The notes: generated by a model not told the origin, from the letters alone. A stretch of DNA of 64,000 bases from Planococcus koreensis (GCF_004761975.1 NZ_RQII01000060.1:1-64000), one strand, 5' to 3'; counted from the first letter of the stretch, positions 27,343 through 37,605 are shown. Program-made: numbers and translations.

Positions 27343-28290
27343 ATGGGTTTACATAAAATTATTATTCCGACGCCTTTTGCGGTTGGGGACGTTAATTCTT
27401 ATTTAATGAAAGGCGATATGCTGACCTTGATCGATGCGGGCCCGAAAACGCCGGAAGCATGGGAAGCCCTGAAATTCGGGCTGAAACAAGCGAATGTTGA
27501 ACCCGACGACATTGAACAAGTCGTGTTGACGCATCACCATCCTGACCATGCGGGCTGGGTGGACGGCTTCAAAAACGCTACATTATATGGGCATCCGTAT
27601 AATGATTTGTGGCTGCGCCGGGACCAGGCTTTTTTTGATTACCACGATGCCTTTTATTTAGAGCGTTTGAAAGAGGAAGGTGTGCCGGATGATTTGATGT
27701 TCTGGGTCAAGAAAATGAAGCGCCCGCTGAATCTGCTTGGCAGCCGGCCGTTGGATATGGCTATTAATGAAGGAGATACACTGCCCGGCCACCCGGACTG
27801 GGACGTGATGGAGACGCTTGGCCACGCGCAAAGTCATTTGTCGTTCTGGAACAAAGAAACAGGCGAAATGATCGGCGGCGACCACGTGATCGCGAAAGTG
27901 AGTTCCAATCCGCTCATCGAACCACCCTTGAACCCGGATGAAGGCCGTCCGAAATCATTGCTTCAATATAATGCATCTTTGGCGCAGCTGCTCAAAATGC
28001 CGATTGACGTCATCTACAGCGGCCACGGCGAAGAAGTACGCAATGTCCATGAACTGGTCACGCAGCGGCTCGAGAAGCAGCACCAACGGGCGATGAAAGT
28101 CTTGGCGATGATCAAGCACGAAGAAGAGACGGTATACGGATTGACACAAAAATTATTCCCTTACGCCTACGAGAAAGAATTGGGATTGACGCTATCGGAA
28201 ACAATCGGCCAGATCGACTACCTGCTTGAAGAAGGGCAGATTATCGAACGGCTCGGAGAAAATGGCATTCTCTACTATAGTAAGGCTTAA
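27343..28290 (+). CDS. yqjP: MBL-fold metallo-hydrolase (YqjP)
   Basis: 315 residues. Metallo-beta-lactamase fold with VVLTHHHPDHAGW (about 61-73), a later GGDHV metal aspartate and SGHGEE; a helical C-terminal domain follows from about 240. Substrate unknown; the C-terminal winged-helix-like extension is seen in glyoxalase II-like and YqjP proteins. GAGGAGATGG site before ATG 27343. B. subtilis yqjP also follows proI. Confidence 0.82.
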   Translation: MGLHKIIIPTPFAVGDVNSYLMKGDMLTLIDAGPKTPEAWEALKFGLKQANVEPDDIEQVVLTHHHPDHAGWVDGFKNATLYGHPYNDLWLRRDQAFFDYHDAFYLERLKEEGVPDDLMFWVKKMKRPLNLLGSRPLDMAINEGDTLPGHPDWDVMETLGHAQSHLSFWNKETGEMIGGDHVIAKVSSNPLIEPPLNPDEGRPKSLLQYNASLAQLLKMPIDVIYSGHGEEVRNVHELVTQRLEKQHQRAMKVLAMIKHEEETVYGLTQKLFPYAYEKELGLTLSETIGQIDYLLEEGQIIERLGENGILYYSKA

Positions 28291-28299
28291 GAGAATAGC

Positions 28300-28450
28300 T
28301 GCTGTTTAAAATGAGCATTAAGCATCGCTCCGGTCGCTTCGGGCATGGCTCTCGCAATGAGCCGAGAAGACCACTCGTCTCATAGCTTCGCCTAGCCCCT
28401 TGACGCGCCTCCGCTAAGATATCTCTCGATATGGATCAAAACAGTGGAGA
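28300..28450 (+). repeat. Probable dispersed intergenic repeat
   Basis: GC-rich non-coding stretch (CATCGCTCCGGTCGCTTCGG, GAGCCGAGAAGACCACTCGTCT and so on) with no open frame of note and a style like the other dispersed repeats. A second copy was not found in this window. Confidence 0.35.
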
Positions 28451-28457
28451 AAACCAT

Positions 28458-28580
28458 ACTGCTCCTGTCTCTGCATCGCTGCGCTAGCTTCGAGACATAA
28501 AAGACCGTTGCATCGCTGCGCTAGCTTCGAAACATGAAAGTGCGTTGCTCCTGCGCAAGCTCGTCGCAAAGGAGGTGCCA
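28458..28580 (+). repeat. Dispersed repeat family B, copy 2
   Basis: CTCCTGTCTCTGCATCGCTG, CGCTAGCTTCGAGACATAAA, CCGTTGCATCGCTGCGCTAG, GCAAGCTCGTCGCAAAGG. It is a reverse-orientation match to 18750-18852 and itself contains a tandem duplication of GCATCGCTGCGCTAGCTTCG (28472 and 28512). Confidence 0.65.
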
Positions 28581-28699
28581 AAACTAACTGGAACCTCCTT
28601 TGCTATTGCAACAGGTAGCTGGAGCGGTTAAAATAAACCTGTTGGACTTTTCTAATAATGCCGACGCAACCATGATCAACTAGCAAAGGAATGGATAAT

Positions 28700-29260
28700 T
28701 TGAAGAAATTCGGTTTAATGATTGCTGGCCTGATGTTTTTGGCAGCATGTTCAGATGATAATAAGGCAGAACCTGCCGCAGAAGAAACAGCGCCTCCTGT
28801 AGAACAGGAAGTTGCAGCGGAGCAGCAGGACATGACGGAAGAAGGCTTTATCACGCAAGTGACAACAGACAAGATTCTTGTCAATAACATTTATTTTGAT
28901 ATTCCTGAAGACGTAGCGATTAACCTTAAAAACGGGGAAGAATCGACAGAAGGCGTCATCAGTGATATTCGCACCGGCATGAAGGTCAACATCGAGTACA
29001 ATGGCCCGCTAGCTGACGGATTTCCGTTGGAAGCACAGGCTGACACCGTGTCGATCTTGAACGATGCGGAATCGAAAAAAGAATCGGAAGCCTTGCTCGC
29101 GTTCATCGAAGGCGAGCAATTGCCTCGTTTGCTGATGCTGGGACAGCCGCTTGTGCGAGACAACCAGATCGGTTTCCTGTTCACCAATATGGAGAACGGC
29201 AAGATGTCTGAGGTGAAAATCGATCTGGATTCACATGAATATACAATAGGTGGAGAGTAA
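28700..29260 (+). CDS. Putative lipoprotein, DUF3221-like
   Basis: 186 residues with a lipoprotein signal MKKFGLMIAGLMFLAACS (lipobox LAAC, lipidated Cys at 17). A Glu/Ala/Pro-rich linker follows (about 25-48), then a beta-rich domain (ITQVTTDKILVNNIYFDIP, MKVNIEYNGPLADG) resembling DUF3221 extracytoplasmic proteins. TTG 28700 is chosen over ATG 28691 because AAAGGA touches the latter. Single gene between a repeat cluster and a good terminator. Function unknown. Confidence 0.7.
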   Translation: MKKFGLMIAGLMFLAACSDDNKAEPAAEETAPPVEQEVAAEQQDMTEEGFITQVTTDKILVNNIYFDIPEDVAINLKNGEESTEGVISDIRTGMKVNIEYNGPLADGFPLEAQADTVSILNDAESKKESEALLAFIEGEQLPRLLMLGQPLVRDNQIGFLFTNMENGKMSEVKIDLDSHEYTIGGE

Positions 29261-29286
29261 GAGCAGCTGCGGCTGCTTTTTTTTTA
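29261..29286 (+). terminator. Terminator of the lipoprotein gene
   Basis: AGCAGC TGCG GCTGCT followed by nine Ts. Confidence 0.85.
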
Positions 29287-29309
29287 TGTAAATTTGTAGA
29301 GTTATACAC

Positions 29310-29338
29310 TTGCACTTATAAATATTCCGTGATACTAT
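29310..29338 (+). promoter_or_regulatory. argGH promoter
   Basis: -35 TTGCAC (29310-29315), 17-bp spacer, -10 TACTAT (29333-29338). It lies 50-80 bp before argG. Confidence 0.65.
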
Positions 29339-29360
29339 ATGTATATTAACAACACATAAC

Positions 29361-29374
29361 TGTATAAAAATACA
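29361..29374. promoter_or_regulatory. ArgR/AhrC operator (ARG box) of argGH
   Basis: TGTATAAAAATACA, a perfect 5-bp inverted repeat with AAAA centre, matching the shape of Bacillus ARG boxes. It lies downstream of the -10 and would block transcription when arginine is plentiful. Confidence 0.6.
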
Positions 29375-29389
29375 TTGGAGGTTTTCATA

Positions 29390-30622
29390 TTGAATAAAAA
29401 GATCGTTTTAGCGTATTCAGGGGGATTAGATACATCGGTGGCCATTCCGTGGCTGAAAGCGGAAGGCTACGACGTTGTTGCAGTGTGCCTCGACATCGGA
29501 GAAGGCAAGGACTTGGAATTCATCAAACAAAAAGCGCTTCAAGTGGGCGCTGTTGAAAGTTACATGATCGATGCGAGAGATGAATTTGCGGATGAATATG
29601 CACTCATTTCATTACAAGCCCATACATTATACGAAGGAAAATACCCATTGGTGTCCGCGTTGTCGCGTCCGCTGATTTCAAAAAAACTGGTTGAAATTGC
29701 CGCAGAAACCGGCTCGACTGCAGTAGCCCATGGTTGTACAGGAAAAGGCAACGACCAGGTGCGTTTTGAAGTATCCATCAAATCATTGAATCCGGCACTT
29801 GAAGTGGTAGCGCCGGTTCGCCAATGGGGCTGGTCGCGTGACGAGGAAATCGCTTATGCGAAACAGCACAATGTGCCGATTCCAGTAAATTTAGACAGCC
29901 CGTTCTCGATTGATATGAACCTTTGGGGACGTGCCAACGAATGCGGCATTTTGGAAGATCCTTGGGCTACGCCGCCAGCGGATGCATATGATATCACTTC
30001 CGCACTTGAAGACACGCCGGATGTTCCTGACATCGTGGAAATCGAGTTCGTCAAAGGCGTTCCGACTCAATTGAACGGCGTATCGTATAAATTTACAGAC
30101 CTGATCTTGGAACTGAACCACATTGCCGGCAAACACGGCGTCGGCAGAATCGACCATGTCGAAAACAGACTGGTCGGCATCAAATCGCGTGAAATCTACG
30201 AAGCGCCTGCTGCCATGACGTTGATTGCCGCGCATAAAGAATTGGAAGACATCACATTAGTAAAAGAAATGGCACATTTCAAACCGGTCATTGAGAAAAA
30301 AATGACGGAATTGATTTATGAAGGCTTATGGTTCTCGCCGCTTCGTATCGCACTTGAAGCATTCCTGAAAGAAACACAGGAATTCGTCAACGGCACGGTG
30401 CGTGTGAAATTATTCAAAGGCCATGCGATCACGGAAGGACGTAAGTCTCCGAATTCATTGTACAACGAGCAATTGGCGACTTATTCAACAGACGACACGT
30501 TCAACCACGCTTCTGCAGTCGGCTTTATCGAATTATGGGGCCTTCCAACAGTCGTCAACGCCATGGTCAATAAAAAAGAAGTGGCAGTTACAGAACAGGT
30601 GAAAGAGAAGGTGAAATTATGA
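29390..30622 (+). CDS. argG: Argininosuccinate synthase
   Basis: 410 residues. Condenses citrulline and aspartate with ATP. The P-loop pyrophosphatase motif [19 protein letters not shown] is at the N terminus; [13 protein letters not shown] (about 116-128) and [12 protein letters not shown] are family marks. TTG 29390 with GGAGG upstream is preferred over TTG 29375, which overlaps the Shine-Dalgarno. Overlaps argH by four bases (ATGA). Confidence 0.95.
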   Translation: MNKKIVLAYSGGLDTSVAIPWLKAEGYDVVAVCLDIGEGKDLEFIKQKALQVGAVESYMIDARDEFADEYALISLQAHTLYEGKYPLVSALSRPLISKKLVEIAAETGSTAVAHGCTGKGNDQVRFEVSIKSLNPALEVVAPVRQWGWSRDEEIAYAKQHNVPIPVNLDSPFSIDMNLWGRANECGILEDPWATPPADAYDITSALEDTPDVPDIVEIEFVKGVPTQLNGVSYKFTDLILELNHIAGKHGVGRIDHVENRLVGIKSREIYEAPAAMTLIAAHKELEDITLVKEMAHFKPVIEKKMTELIYEGLWFSPLRIALEAFLKETQEFVNGTVRVKLFKGHAITEGRKSPNSLYNEQLATYSTDDTFNHASAVGFIELWGLPTVVNAMVNKKEVAVTEQVKEKVKL

Positions 30623-31992
30623 CCAAACTGTGGGGCGGACGTTTCCAGAAATCCGCTGAACAGTGGGTTGATGAGTTCGGCGCTTCGATTTCATTTGACC
30701 AAAAGCTTGTGATGGAAGATTTGGAAGGGAGCACGGCGCATGTCAAAATGCTGGCGGCGTGCAACATCCTGTCGCAAGAAGAAGGCGACCAGATTTTGTC
30801 AGGCCTGGAAAAGCTGAAAGTGAAAGCACAGGCAGGCGAACTGGAGTTCAGCACGGCAAACGAAGACATTCATCTAAACTTAGAAAAATTCCTGATTGAC
30901 GAGATCGGGCCCGTCGGAGGCAAGCTTCATACGGCCAGAAGCCGAAACGATCAAGTTGCGACGGACATGCATTTATATTTGAAAAACCGGGTAAAGGAAA
31001 TTATCGAAGCAATCCAAGCGTTCCAAAGCGCGATCGTCGAACAGGCGGAAGCGCATGTTGAGACGGTGGTTCCGGGCTATACTCATCTGCAGCGTGCGCA
31101 GCCGATTTCGTTCGGGCACCATTTGATGACGTATTTCTGGATGCTTCAGCGTGACAAAGAGCGGCTCTCAGAATCGATGAAACGCATCGACTTGTCGCCG
31201 CTGGGCGCAGGGGCGATGTCCGGCACGACGTTCCCGATCGACCGTGAAATGTCTGCGGATCTCCTCGGCTTTTCAGGTGTTTACCAAAACAGCCTGGACG
31301 CTGTCAGCGACCGTGATTTCATCTTGGAATTCCTTAGCAATGCGTCGATGCTGATGATGCATATGTCGCGTTTCGCCGAGGAAATCATCCTGTGGTCAAG
31401 CGAAGAGTTCCGTTTTATTGAACTCGACGACACGTTCTCGACTGGCTCAAGCATCATGCCGCAGAAGAAAAATCCAGACATGGCTGAATTGATTCGCGGC
31501 AAGACAGGCCGCGTCTATGGCAATCTTTTTGGGTTGCTGACGACGCTGAAAGGCTTGCCGCTTGCTTACAACAAAGATTTGCAGGAAGACAAAGAAGGCA
31601 TGTTCGACACCGTCCATACGCTGATGGGTTCCTTGCCGATTTTCGAAGGCATGGTCCGCACGATGACGGTCCGCACCGATTCCATGGAAAAAGCCGTCCA
31701 TTCGGATTTCTCGAATGCCACGGAGCTGGCGGATTACCTAGCCGCCAAAGGCTTGCCGTTCCGCGAAGCGCATGAAGTGACCGGCAAATTGGTCTTCACG
31801 TGCATCCAGCGCGGCTATTACCTGAAAGACTTGCCGCTGGCGGAGCTTCAGGAAGCGAGCCCGTTGATCGAAGACGACATTTACGGTGTGCTGCTGCCGA
31901 AAACTGCGGTAGCCCGCAGGAATTCGCTCGGCGGTACAGGATTTGACCAAGTACATTACCAATTGGGACTTGCCAAGCAACTCATCGGGTAA
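30619..31992 (+). CDS. argH: Argininosuccinate lyase
   Basis: 457 residues, fumarase/aspartase superfamily; splits argininosuccinate to arginine and fumarate. The signature [12 protein letters not shown] (about 278-289) includes the catalytic Ser loop; [13 protein letters not shown] near 155-167 has the other conserved His. ATG overlaps the argG TGA, so translation is coupled. A strong terminator follows. Standard length. Confidence 0.95.
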   Translation: MTKLWGGRFQKSAEQWVDEFGASISFDQKLVMEDLEGSTAHVKMLAACNILSQEEGDQILSGLEKLKVKAQAGELEFSTANEDIHLNLEKFLIDEIGPVGGKLHTARSRNDQVATDMHLYLKNRVKEIIEAIQAFQSAIVEQAEAHVETVVPGYTHLQRAQPISFGHHLMTYFWMLQRDKERLSESMKRIDLSPLGAGAMSGTTFPIDREMSADLLGFSGVYQNSLDAVSDRDFILEFLSNASMLMMHMSRFAEEIILWSSEEFRFIELDDTFSTGSSIMPQKKNPDMAELIRGKTGRVYGNLFGLLTTLKGLPLAYNKDLQEDKEGMFDTVHTLMGSLPIFEGMVRTMTVRTDSMEKAVHSDFSNATELADYLAAKGLPFREAHEVTGKLVFTCIQRGYYLKDLPLAELQEASPLIEDDIYGVLLPKTAVARRNSLGGTGFDQVHYQLGLAKQLIG

Positions 31993-32047
31993 CAAGTCCA
32001 AATTTATAAAGCCGAAGCGCTTGGTACCCGCTGTCGGCGCCCTTTGT

Positions 32048-32086
32048 CCGCAATTCCTATCCCCCTTAGGAATTGCGGCTTTTTTG
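32048..32086 (+). terminator. Terminator of argGH
   Basis: CCGCAATTCCT / AGGAATTGCGG, 11-bp perfect stem, C then TTTTTT. Confidence 0.9.
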
Positions 32087-32253
32087 TGCTGAAGGGAAAA
32101 GTCGAGGCTTTGGAGTTACTCGCTTAGGTACCTGAAAACTCGAAACGAATCGGGTAAAATAATAAAGCGTGAAGAATCGTGGATTTGAGCGGACTGGAAT
32201 TCGGTTCGCAGAAAAATGCGGGGTTTCTGGCCCTATTGTGGAAGGTGAGATCG

Positions 32254-32796
32254 ATGAAACACTATGAAGAAATAAGCATTAAACCATTGGAAGAAAAACT
32301 CATAGGTATGGTGAATAACGCAAACGAGCCTTTTCCGGTCATCGGAAAAATTCTCCCGAGCTTTACTGGCGGGGCGTGGTCATACGAAGAACAATTGGCT
32401 GAACATCAATCGGAAACGCGTTTCCCGGATGACCAGCTGGAATGGGAAACGTATATCGACAGCGAACAGAAAGTGGTGTTTTTGGCGTTCCTCGCAGAGG
32501 CATGCATTGGCCAGATTCGCTTGGTGAGAGACTGGAACCGCTTTGCCTATATTGAAAACATCGCTGTCTGCAAAAGTTTTCGGAAAAGCGGAATTGGGCG
32601 CATGCTGATGGAAGTTGCAGAAACCTGGGCGTTGGACAAATCTTTGATCGGCCTTTCTCTTGAAGCGCAGAACGACAATGTCATTGCCTGCCGCTTTTAT
32701 GAGAGGGAAGGCTTTGTATTGGGCGGTGCGGATACGATCAAGCAGCTTGCAAATCCACATATCGATATAACTTTGTATTGGTATAAGGTTTTTTGA
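32254..32796 (+). CDS. GNAT acetyltransferase resembling streptothricin acetyltransferase SatA
   Basis: 180 residues. The core DWNRFAYIENIAVCKSFRKSG then IGRMLMEVAETWA is the GNAT acetyl-CoA-binding motif. The wider pattern (NEPFPVIGKILPSF early, LSLEAQNDNVIACRFYEREGF, DITLYWYKVF end) is very like SatA/YyaR of Bacillus, which acetylates streptothricin. ATG 32254 with GGAAGGTGAGATCG is used; the upstream in-frame ATG 32179 lacks a site. It stands alone at the border between core genes and the AT-rich island. The resistance role is inferred from similarity only. Confidence 0.75.
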   Translation: MKHYEEISIKPLEEKLIGMVNNANEPFPVIGKILPSFTGGAWSYEEQLAEHQSETRFPDDQLEWETYIDSEQKVVFLAFLAEACIGQIRLVRDWNRFAYIENIAVCKSFRKSGIGRMLMEVAETWALDKSLIGLSLEAQNDNVIACRFYEREGFVLGGADTIKQLANPHIDITLYWYKVF

Positions 32797-32923
32797 GTTG
32801 GAAGGAAAGGCAGCGTTGCAAGAATCACATGTTTCGCAATTAAAATCAGTTGAATCCAATATTAGTAAGTGCTTTTAAAGTTTCCTTTAAATTCTTAGCA
32901 TTTTACTTGATAAAATTTTTAAG

Positions 32924-33331
32924 CTAGTTAGTCAATATAGGTATTTCGTTATTATAGATTGTAGCAATGACATTATGTCCATCTATTATGATTAAGGAAT
33001 CCAGAGGGATATTGTTTGCTTCTACAACTTCGGATATCCCACTAGCCGGCCAGTTAGTTCCACACAAAAATGGCGGCTCTGCTCCAACTAAAAATCTTGT
33101 AGGGTCTTTTTCTAGCTGTGAAATCAACTGATGGCTGAGATCATAGTCTACAAATTCATAAACTTGATTATTTACTTCTGCGATAATTGTCAATTTATAT
33201 AATGAAGTTCTAAACAATCTTTTTTGTTCTTTAAGGCTAGGTTTAATCTTAAAATTTACTTCTTTAAGTTTCAGTGGTTTCGTTTTTTCTACATGAAAAG
33301 TTGCTTGGTCTAAATTCATCGGCACTTCCAT
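32924..33331 (-). CDS. Hypothetical protein, 135 residues
   Basis: No family recognised. A predicted alpha/beta protein without signal or membrane segments: basic N-half (KIKPSLKEQKRLFRTSLYKLTII), then LSHQLISQLEKDPTRFLVG and a C-terminal IIIDGHNVIATIYNN hairpin. ATG 33331 follows AAGGAATGAG. It is AT-rich compared with argGH and marks the start of the island. Function unknown. Confidence 0.6.
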   Translation of the reverse strand: MEVPMNLDQATFHVEKTKPLKLKEVNFKIKPSLKEQKRLFRTSLYKLTIIAEVNNQVYEFVDYDLSHQLISQLEKDPTRFLVGAEPPFLCGTNWPASGISEVVEANNIPLDSLIIIDGHNVIATIYNNEIPILTN

Positions 33332-33494
33332 AGTCTCATTCCTTTATTTACATTTTTTTGTTACATAATCTGGTCCTTTTGTTGAAGATTAACCTATCTT
33401 AATTACATAATTAAACTACCATGCCAGTAAGCAATAAAATAACAAATTTCTTTGCCCTCAATTAATTCTGAAAAATATACAATTCTGTTGTGTA

Positions 33495-34040
33495 TCATAA
33501 CCCGAGCACAAGATTAACAAATTTTGTTTTTGCTTCCGTATAGGCTTCCCGATCAAGATTAAATTCTTGTGCCAGATTACTTTTGAGACGAGCATATTCA
33601 ATAACTAGTTGCGGGTCATCCCTTAATTTATCACGAAAAAGTATTTGCTGTTCCCATCGTTGCTCTCCCTTTAGCATTACGTGAAGATGGGCTACACGTT
33701 TATCATTTTTTACCTTCACAAAAAACCTTCTCCAGTCTTTGTTATCTAAATGGGGAGGTACATAATGCCAGTCGTAGCTAGACAATAACACTGAAATATC
33801 AGTGATCCGTTCAAACGAATCAACATTAGCCATTAAATCAATGATTGGTTTTGCAGGAAGCTTAGGAACAGACGTACTGCCTATGTGTATTACCTGTCCT
33901 ACTCCAAATGCAGAAAGAAGGTCATAAAGCTGTTTTTCCTCTTGTCTGCCCATTTCTAACCATCTGGGGTCTGGATTACCTATCTCAATGGATTCTGTTG
34001 CCCAGATGGGCCAATTTGTTTGATCATCATCTTTGCTCAT
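33495..34040 (-). CDS. GrpB family (UPF0157) nucleotidyltransferase-like protein
   Basis: 181 residues. IEIGNPDPRWLEMGRQEEKQLYDLL, HIGSTSVPKLPAKPIIDLM (the G-S nucleotidyltransferase-type turn with acidic D) and HLHVMLKGEQRWEQQILFRD are the hallmarks of the GrpB family, related to the nucleotidyltransferase fold. Often found near GNAT genes and of unknown substrate. ATG 34040 with TTGGAGG is used; an open frame extends 57 codons upstream without a ribosome site. Confidence 0.8.
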   Translation of the reverse strand: MSKDDDQTNWPIWATESIEIGNPDPRWLEMGRQEEKQLYDLLSAFGVGQVIHIGSTSVPKLPAKPIIDLMANVDSFERITDISVLLSSYDWHYVPPHLDNKDWRRFFVKVKNDKRVAHLHVMLKGEQRWEQQILFRDKLRDDPQLVIEYARLKSNLAQEFNLDREAYTEAKTKFVNLVLGL

Positions 34041-34615
34041 AATTAGCCTCCAAAATAAAGCTGGTTTTTTGCCAATTGTAACATGTATTAAACTGGGACT
34101 TTTATTAATGCTTAAAAGTCTTTCGTATATTTCACCAAATGAACGGTTTCTTAAAGATTTACCATTCTTTATTACATAATTATTTAGCCTGACATGGCAA
34201 TATAACTTCACATCAAAGCTCTATTTGTAATTTCTTTCTCTAAATAAAGCACTTGGTTATGAAAATAGAGGATTATCTATAGAATAAACATTTAAATAAA
34301 GCTTCAAAAGTATCGATTTTAATGCGAAAAATCATGTCTAACTGATCAAACATGATGTTTGCCACACTGAAAAGTCTTTTGATATAAAAACAGGTAAGTA
34401 AAAATGAATCCTTGGTGAATATGTTACAATTTACCAATAAATGATAATAGAAAAAAAGCCTGTTAGCGGGCTCTTATTAAAATGTGTAGTGTTCTTAATT
34501 TTTCTAATGATAGATGTAATTATTAATTTTAATGTGGTTTTTAAATTGGTGCTTTACTGGGATAAAGAGTAAAGCTTTTTCCTTCTTCAACTAACGCAAC
34601 GATTGGAGGTGTACG
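34041..34615. other. AT-rich intergenic region, no gene seen
   Basis: Very AT-rich. The only structure seen is AGCCTG TTAG CGGGCT at about 34456-34471 followed, on the minus strand, by seven Ts, a possible leftward terminator with no obvious gene feeding it. Confidence 0.4.
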
Positions 34616-35602
34616 ATGGACTGTATCATTTGTGGGAAACAAGTAGTAAATGAAAACAATCGGTTGCAAAAGAAAGTGAAAGATTATTTGAAAACAACCA
34701 GCGAACTAGATGTAAAGCATCTGTGGATTAAACAATGGAAAATCTGTTATGACTGTAGTGAATCGTATACGAATGACAATCTTGTAGATAATTCTGAAGT
34801 TCTACAAAAAATAGAGAACCAGAAAAAGCGTAAGAAACAACTAGGAAAAGCTAAAAGAAAACAGGGGCCTTTGGGAGAAACACGAGCTTATTACATTGAG
34901 AGATATATTGATTATGCTACGTGTAAAGCAGAGCAAAAAGGTCAACATATGGTTAAACCACCACCCTTGATAAATAGTCGACAATACGATGCAGCCTATA
35001 TTGCATATGTGAAAAGCAGTGAATCTACAGCTGTGTTGATTGTGCGGGATATGGTAAAGGATATAGACACAAAGGGAAAGTGGATTGATGTAAGGCATAT
35101 GGAGAAGCGATTTTTGTCTCATTCTGATGAAGATTTTTCTTTTATCATTGTAGAATTATTTTCGAGAAAACAAAAACCAACTTATCCGAAGCAAATGGCA
35201 GAAGAGACGAATTCGGATTATAAAAATCGTATAGCGTATATCACGTGGCAAGCCGCAACGGCTGACATACATGATCAGCGAACTCAAGGAATAAAGGGTG
35301 ACGTATATATCGTGTTGCCTTGTCTAAAGAACGAACATGAGAGCACCTATGAGAAGCATTATATCGTATGGGATAATTCGCACCGTCACTTCAAGCGCGT
35401 TAGAGAAAGCAATCAATATGTAAATATTTTAAAGCCACCTATTTGGCGATACGATATCTTTGCTACCAAACAAATAAATCATCAACAGCTACGTTATATT
35501 GAGAAAAACTTGTATCAAATCATTGGCAAAATCCATAAAAAAAGTGCCGTTACTCTTTCCATATTCAGCCCGCAAAAGAAAAAGGGACTGCATCAAAATT
35601 AA
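34616..35602 (+). CDS. Hypothetical zinc-ribbon-like protein
   Basis: 328 residues. The N terminus has CIICGK (C3, C6) and KICYDCSES (two Cys near 43-46), a likely four-Cys zinc knuckle. A Lys-rich stretch follows (about 70-85), then an alpha/beta region of unknown fold (residues 100-310). No membrane segments. TTGGAGGTGTACG site before ATG 34616. Low GC and codon use (ATA, TTA) set it apart from the core genes, suggesting recent gain. A role in nucleic-acid binding is only a guess. Confidence 0.65.
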   Translation: MDCIICGKQVVNENNRLQKKVKDYLKTTSELDVKHLWIKQWKICYDCSESYTNDNLVDNSEVLQKIENQKKRKKQLGKAKRKQGPLGETRAYYIERYIDYATCKAEQKGQHMVKPPPLINSRQYDAAYIAYVKSSESTAVLIVRDMVKDIDTKGKWIDVRHMEKRFLSHSDEDFSFIIVELFSRKQKPTYPKQMAEETNSDYKNRIAYITWQAATADIHDQRTQGIKGDVYIVLPCLKNEHESTYEKHYIVWDNSHRHFKRVRESNQYVNILKPPIWRYDIFATKQINHQQLRYIEKNLYQIIGKIHKKSAVTLSIFSPQKKKGLHQN

Positions 35603-36216
35603 AAAGGGAGCTAAAAGGAGAAAGGGATAGGAAAAACTGATCCGTGCTCCGTTAAATGAGCAGTTTATAAAAAAGGTGCCCTGCAGCTAGGTTGCGAATA
35701 GATGGCTTCGGTATACTGCCAGAGTCATCTTTTTTTAGTTTCCGTAAATTATTTCAGCATGGACAATAGAGGACTGTCGATGCTATTCTCATTTTCTATT
35801 ACAACAATGAACGCATCAAACAAAAAATGACTGGCACGAAATCGGTAACACACCGGGCTCATACCAGTCATTTAGCTGCATAAACCAAGGCTTTGACTAT
35901 ATGGGCTCACTACCTAACTACTCTTTTTTGAAACTTTTGTTTAGTTAACCATGAGTCCCCATCCCTCTGTGTATCCATCATAGGGTTTACTTAATTCGTC
36001 ATATACTAAAGGGAAGTTTCTTACGAAAATATATTTTAAAAAACTACTCAGGGAAAAATGGTCTGTTAGAATTATTTCAAGCAATTGTAATTTCTAGAAT
36101 AGGCTTAAAATCAAGCACTTATAACTTGGAATAATAATTGCGATTTACAAAGTGATTGATAGAACATAAAGGACATAGTGGATAGTAATTATAAATTACT
36201 TTGGAGGTGGAGAGGA
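35603..36216. other. AT-rich intergenic region, no gene seen
   Basis: No supported open frame and no clear repeat. A short TTGCGAATAGATGGC to GCCAGAGTCATCTTTTTTT stretch near 35695-35735 may be a degenerate terminator of the preceding gene. Confidence 0.35.
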
Positions 36217-36633
36217 ATGAAAATCGTAGAAAAGCTGCCAGTTTTGCTAGCAATTTTGTTTTTCACTATAACACTAGTAGCCTGTGGTCAGTCGCCCGGT
36301 GTTGATCACGTTACAGCTGAATATATTCTAGAGGAAAATCCGAACGCCGATATTATTCAAGAGCACGACAGTATCTTTAGGAATATGGCGGACGTAAGGA
36401 CGGAAGAACAACTCGCCTCTTATGAATTTTCAAAAGGAGAGCTTCAGGGGGAAATTAAAAACCAAACAACAAATATTGGAGATTTTGAGCACCTTACTGC
36501 AACGCACTTACCAGAAGGAACAAAGATATTTAGCGCAAATAGCGGGGAAGCTTTTGAAAAAGGCGAACCTGGGGTTCTAATGGCAGAAGTAAATGGTCGC
36601 ACCCTGTACTACCAACAAATAGTGCTTGAATAA
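36217..36633 (+). CDS. Putative lipoprotein, 138 residues
   Basis: Signal peptide MKIVEKLPVLLAILFFTITL then lipobox LVAC (lipidated Cys near 23). The mature part is small and acidic (ENPNADIIQEHDSIFRNMAD; YEFSKGELQGEIKNQTTNIG), probably on the outer face of the membrane. ATG 36217 follows GGAGGTGGAGAGGA. No family recognised. A terminator at 36707 follows. Confidence 0.7.
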   Translation: MKIVEKLPVLLAILFFTITLVACGQSPGVDHVTAEYILEENPNADIIQEHDSIFRNMADVRTEEQLASYEFSKGELQGEIKNQTTNIGDFEHLTATHLPEGTKIFSANSGEAFEKGEPGVLMAEVNGRTLYYQQIVLE

Positions 36634-36705
36634 AAAGTGGATTAAACAGACCATTTTGTGGTTTTTATATCGATTCGATTTGCTAAAGTCGATTAAAACA
36701 GATAT

Positions 36706-36738
36706 CGAGTAGGCTTTTACGCCTGCTCGATTTTTTGT
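36706..36738 (+). terminator. Terminator of the 36.2-kb lipoprotein gene
   Basis: CGAGTAGGC TTTTAC GCCTGCTCG then ATTTTTT. Confidence 0.8.
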
Positions 36739-37009
36739 GTGTCATACTTTCACGATTGGTTTTTAAAAATAGATTTAATTGCCAATGCCCCTTCAAAGAT
36801 AGGATGCGAAACTAATTATGGAATTAAACTTATTCCTAAAAATGGCAACGCAATTAATTGTGATTCTTTTATAATAGAGATATTTTTTAGGAGTTATTAT
36901 AATCAAACTCCAAAATTCTTTGATGGTTTATAGAAAGTGACTTCCTTTATATATGAATAAGAATCAATTATGCCCTAACAGAATGGACGCTATATAAAAG
37001 TTTCCACTA

Positions 37010-37605
37010 TTATATAGTGTTGGCTGTTTCTTCTTCGAGTGCTTTCACTAATTTATAAAAGCTGGTCTTTTTAACCCCAGCTTTCTGCATGGCTTCAACT
37101 GCTGTTAGCTCTCTAGCTTTCCATTTTCTATAAACCTCTTTAAATTCCACAGAAACATAAACAGTCGGTCTGCCAAACTGAATGCCAATTTGCAGTGCCA
37201 AGTCGTTTCCTTCACGCTGCCGTTTCCGTATGTACTCTCATTCCTCTTCAGCCATCCACGAAAGAATCTGCAAAAACAAGTCCGTAATGAATGTTCCCAT
37301 GCTGTCTCTATACTGATTGGTATCCAATAAAAGCATATCAAGCTCCACAATATCTATTTCAATATTTTTTGTGAGATCATTCCATTCCTGGAGAATCTCT
37401 TCTGTGTTCAAGCCAAAGCGATCCAGCGAATGGAAAAAATAACTCCTTTTCGAATAACTTGTTTCAATAGTTGATAGTTTGCGCGTTCAAAATTTTTCCG
37501 ATTTTGCTTGTCCAAGTAAATGCCTCTTTCAGTGATGCCCATTTTCTAGATGGCTTCTAATTGACGGCCTTCATTTTGATCATTGTTAGCTTGTCTCAAT
37601 GTAGT
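37010..37605 (-). pseudogene. Decayed serine recombinase (resolvase/invertase family)
   Basis: Read on the minus strand, pieces of a resolvase follow in order: DQNEGRQLEAI, GITERGIYLDKQN, NYQLLKQVIRKG, HSLDRFGLNTEEILQEWND, DIVELDMLLLDT, DSMGTFITDLFLQILSWMAEEE, and the HTH part FGRPTVYV ... TAVEAMQKAGVKKTSFYKLVKALEEE. It is broken by an in-frame TAG (37546-37548), a frameshift near 37440-37450 and an in-frame TGA (37238-37240). The N-terminal catalytic-serine region is missing. It is the only recombinase trace in the island. Confidence 0.85.

Noticed and set aside
36739-36933. Plus-strand frame of 64 codons
   Set aside because: Starts in a terminator T-run, no ribosome site, no recognisable domain.
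36985-37018. CTATATAA / TTATATAG inverted repeat next to the resolvase remnant as its recombination site
   Set aside because: Only an 8-bp AT-only palindrome; no second copy found.
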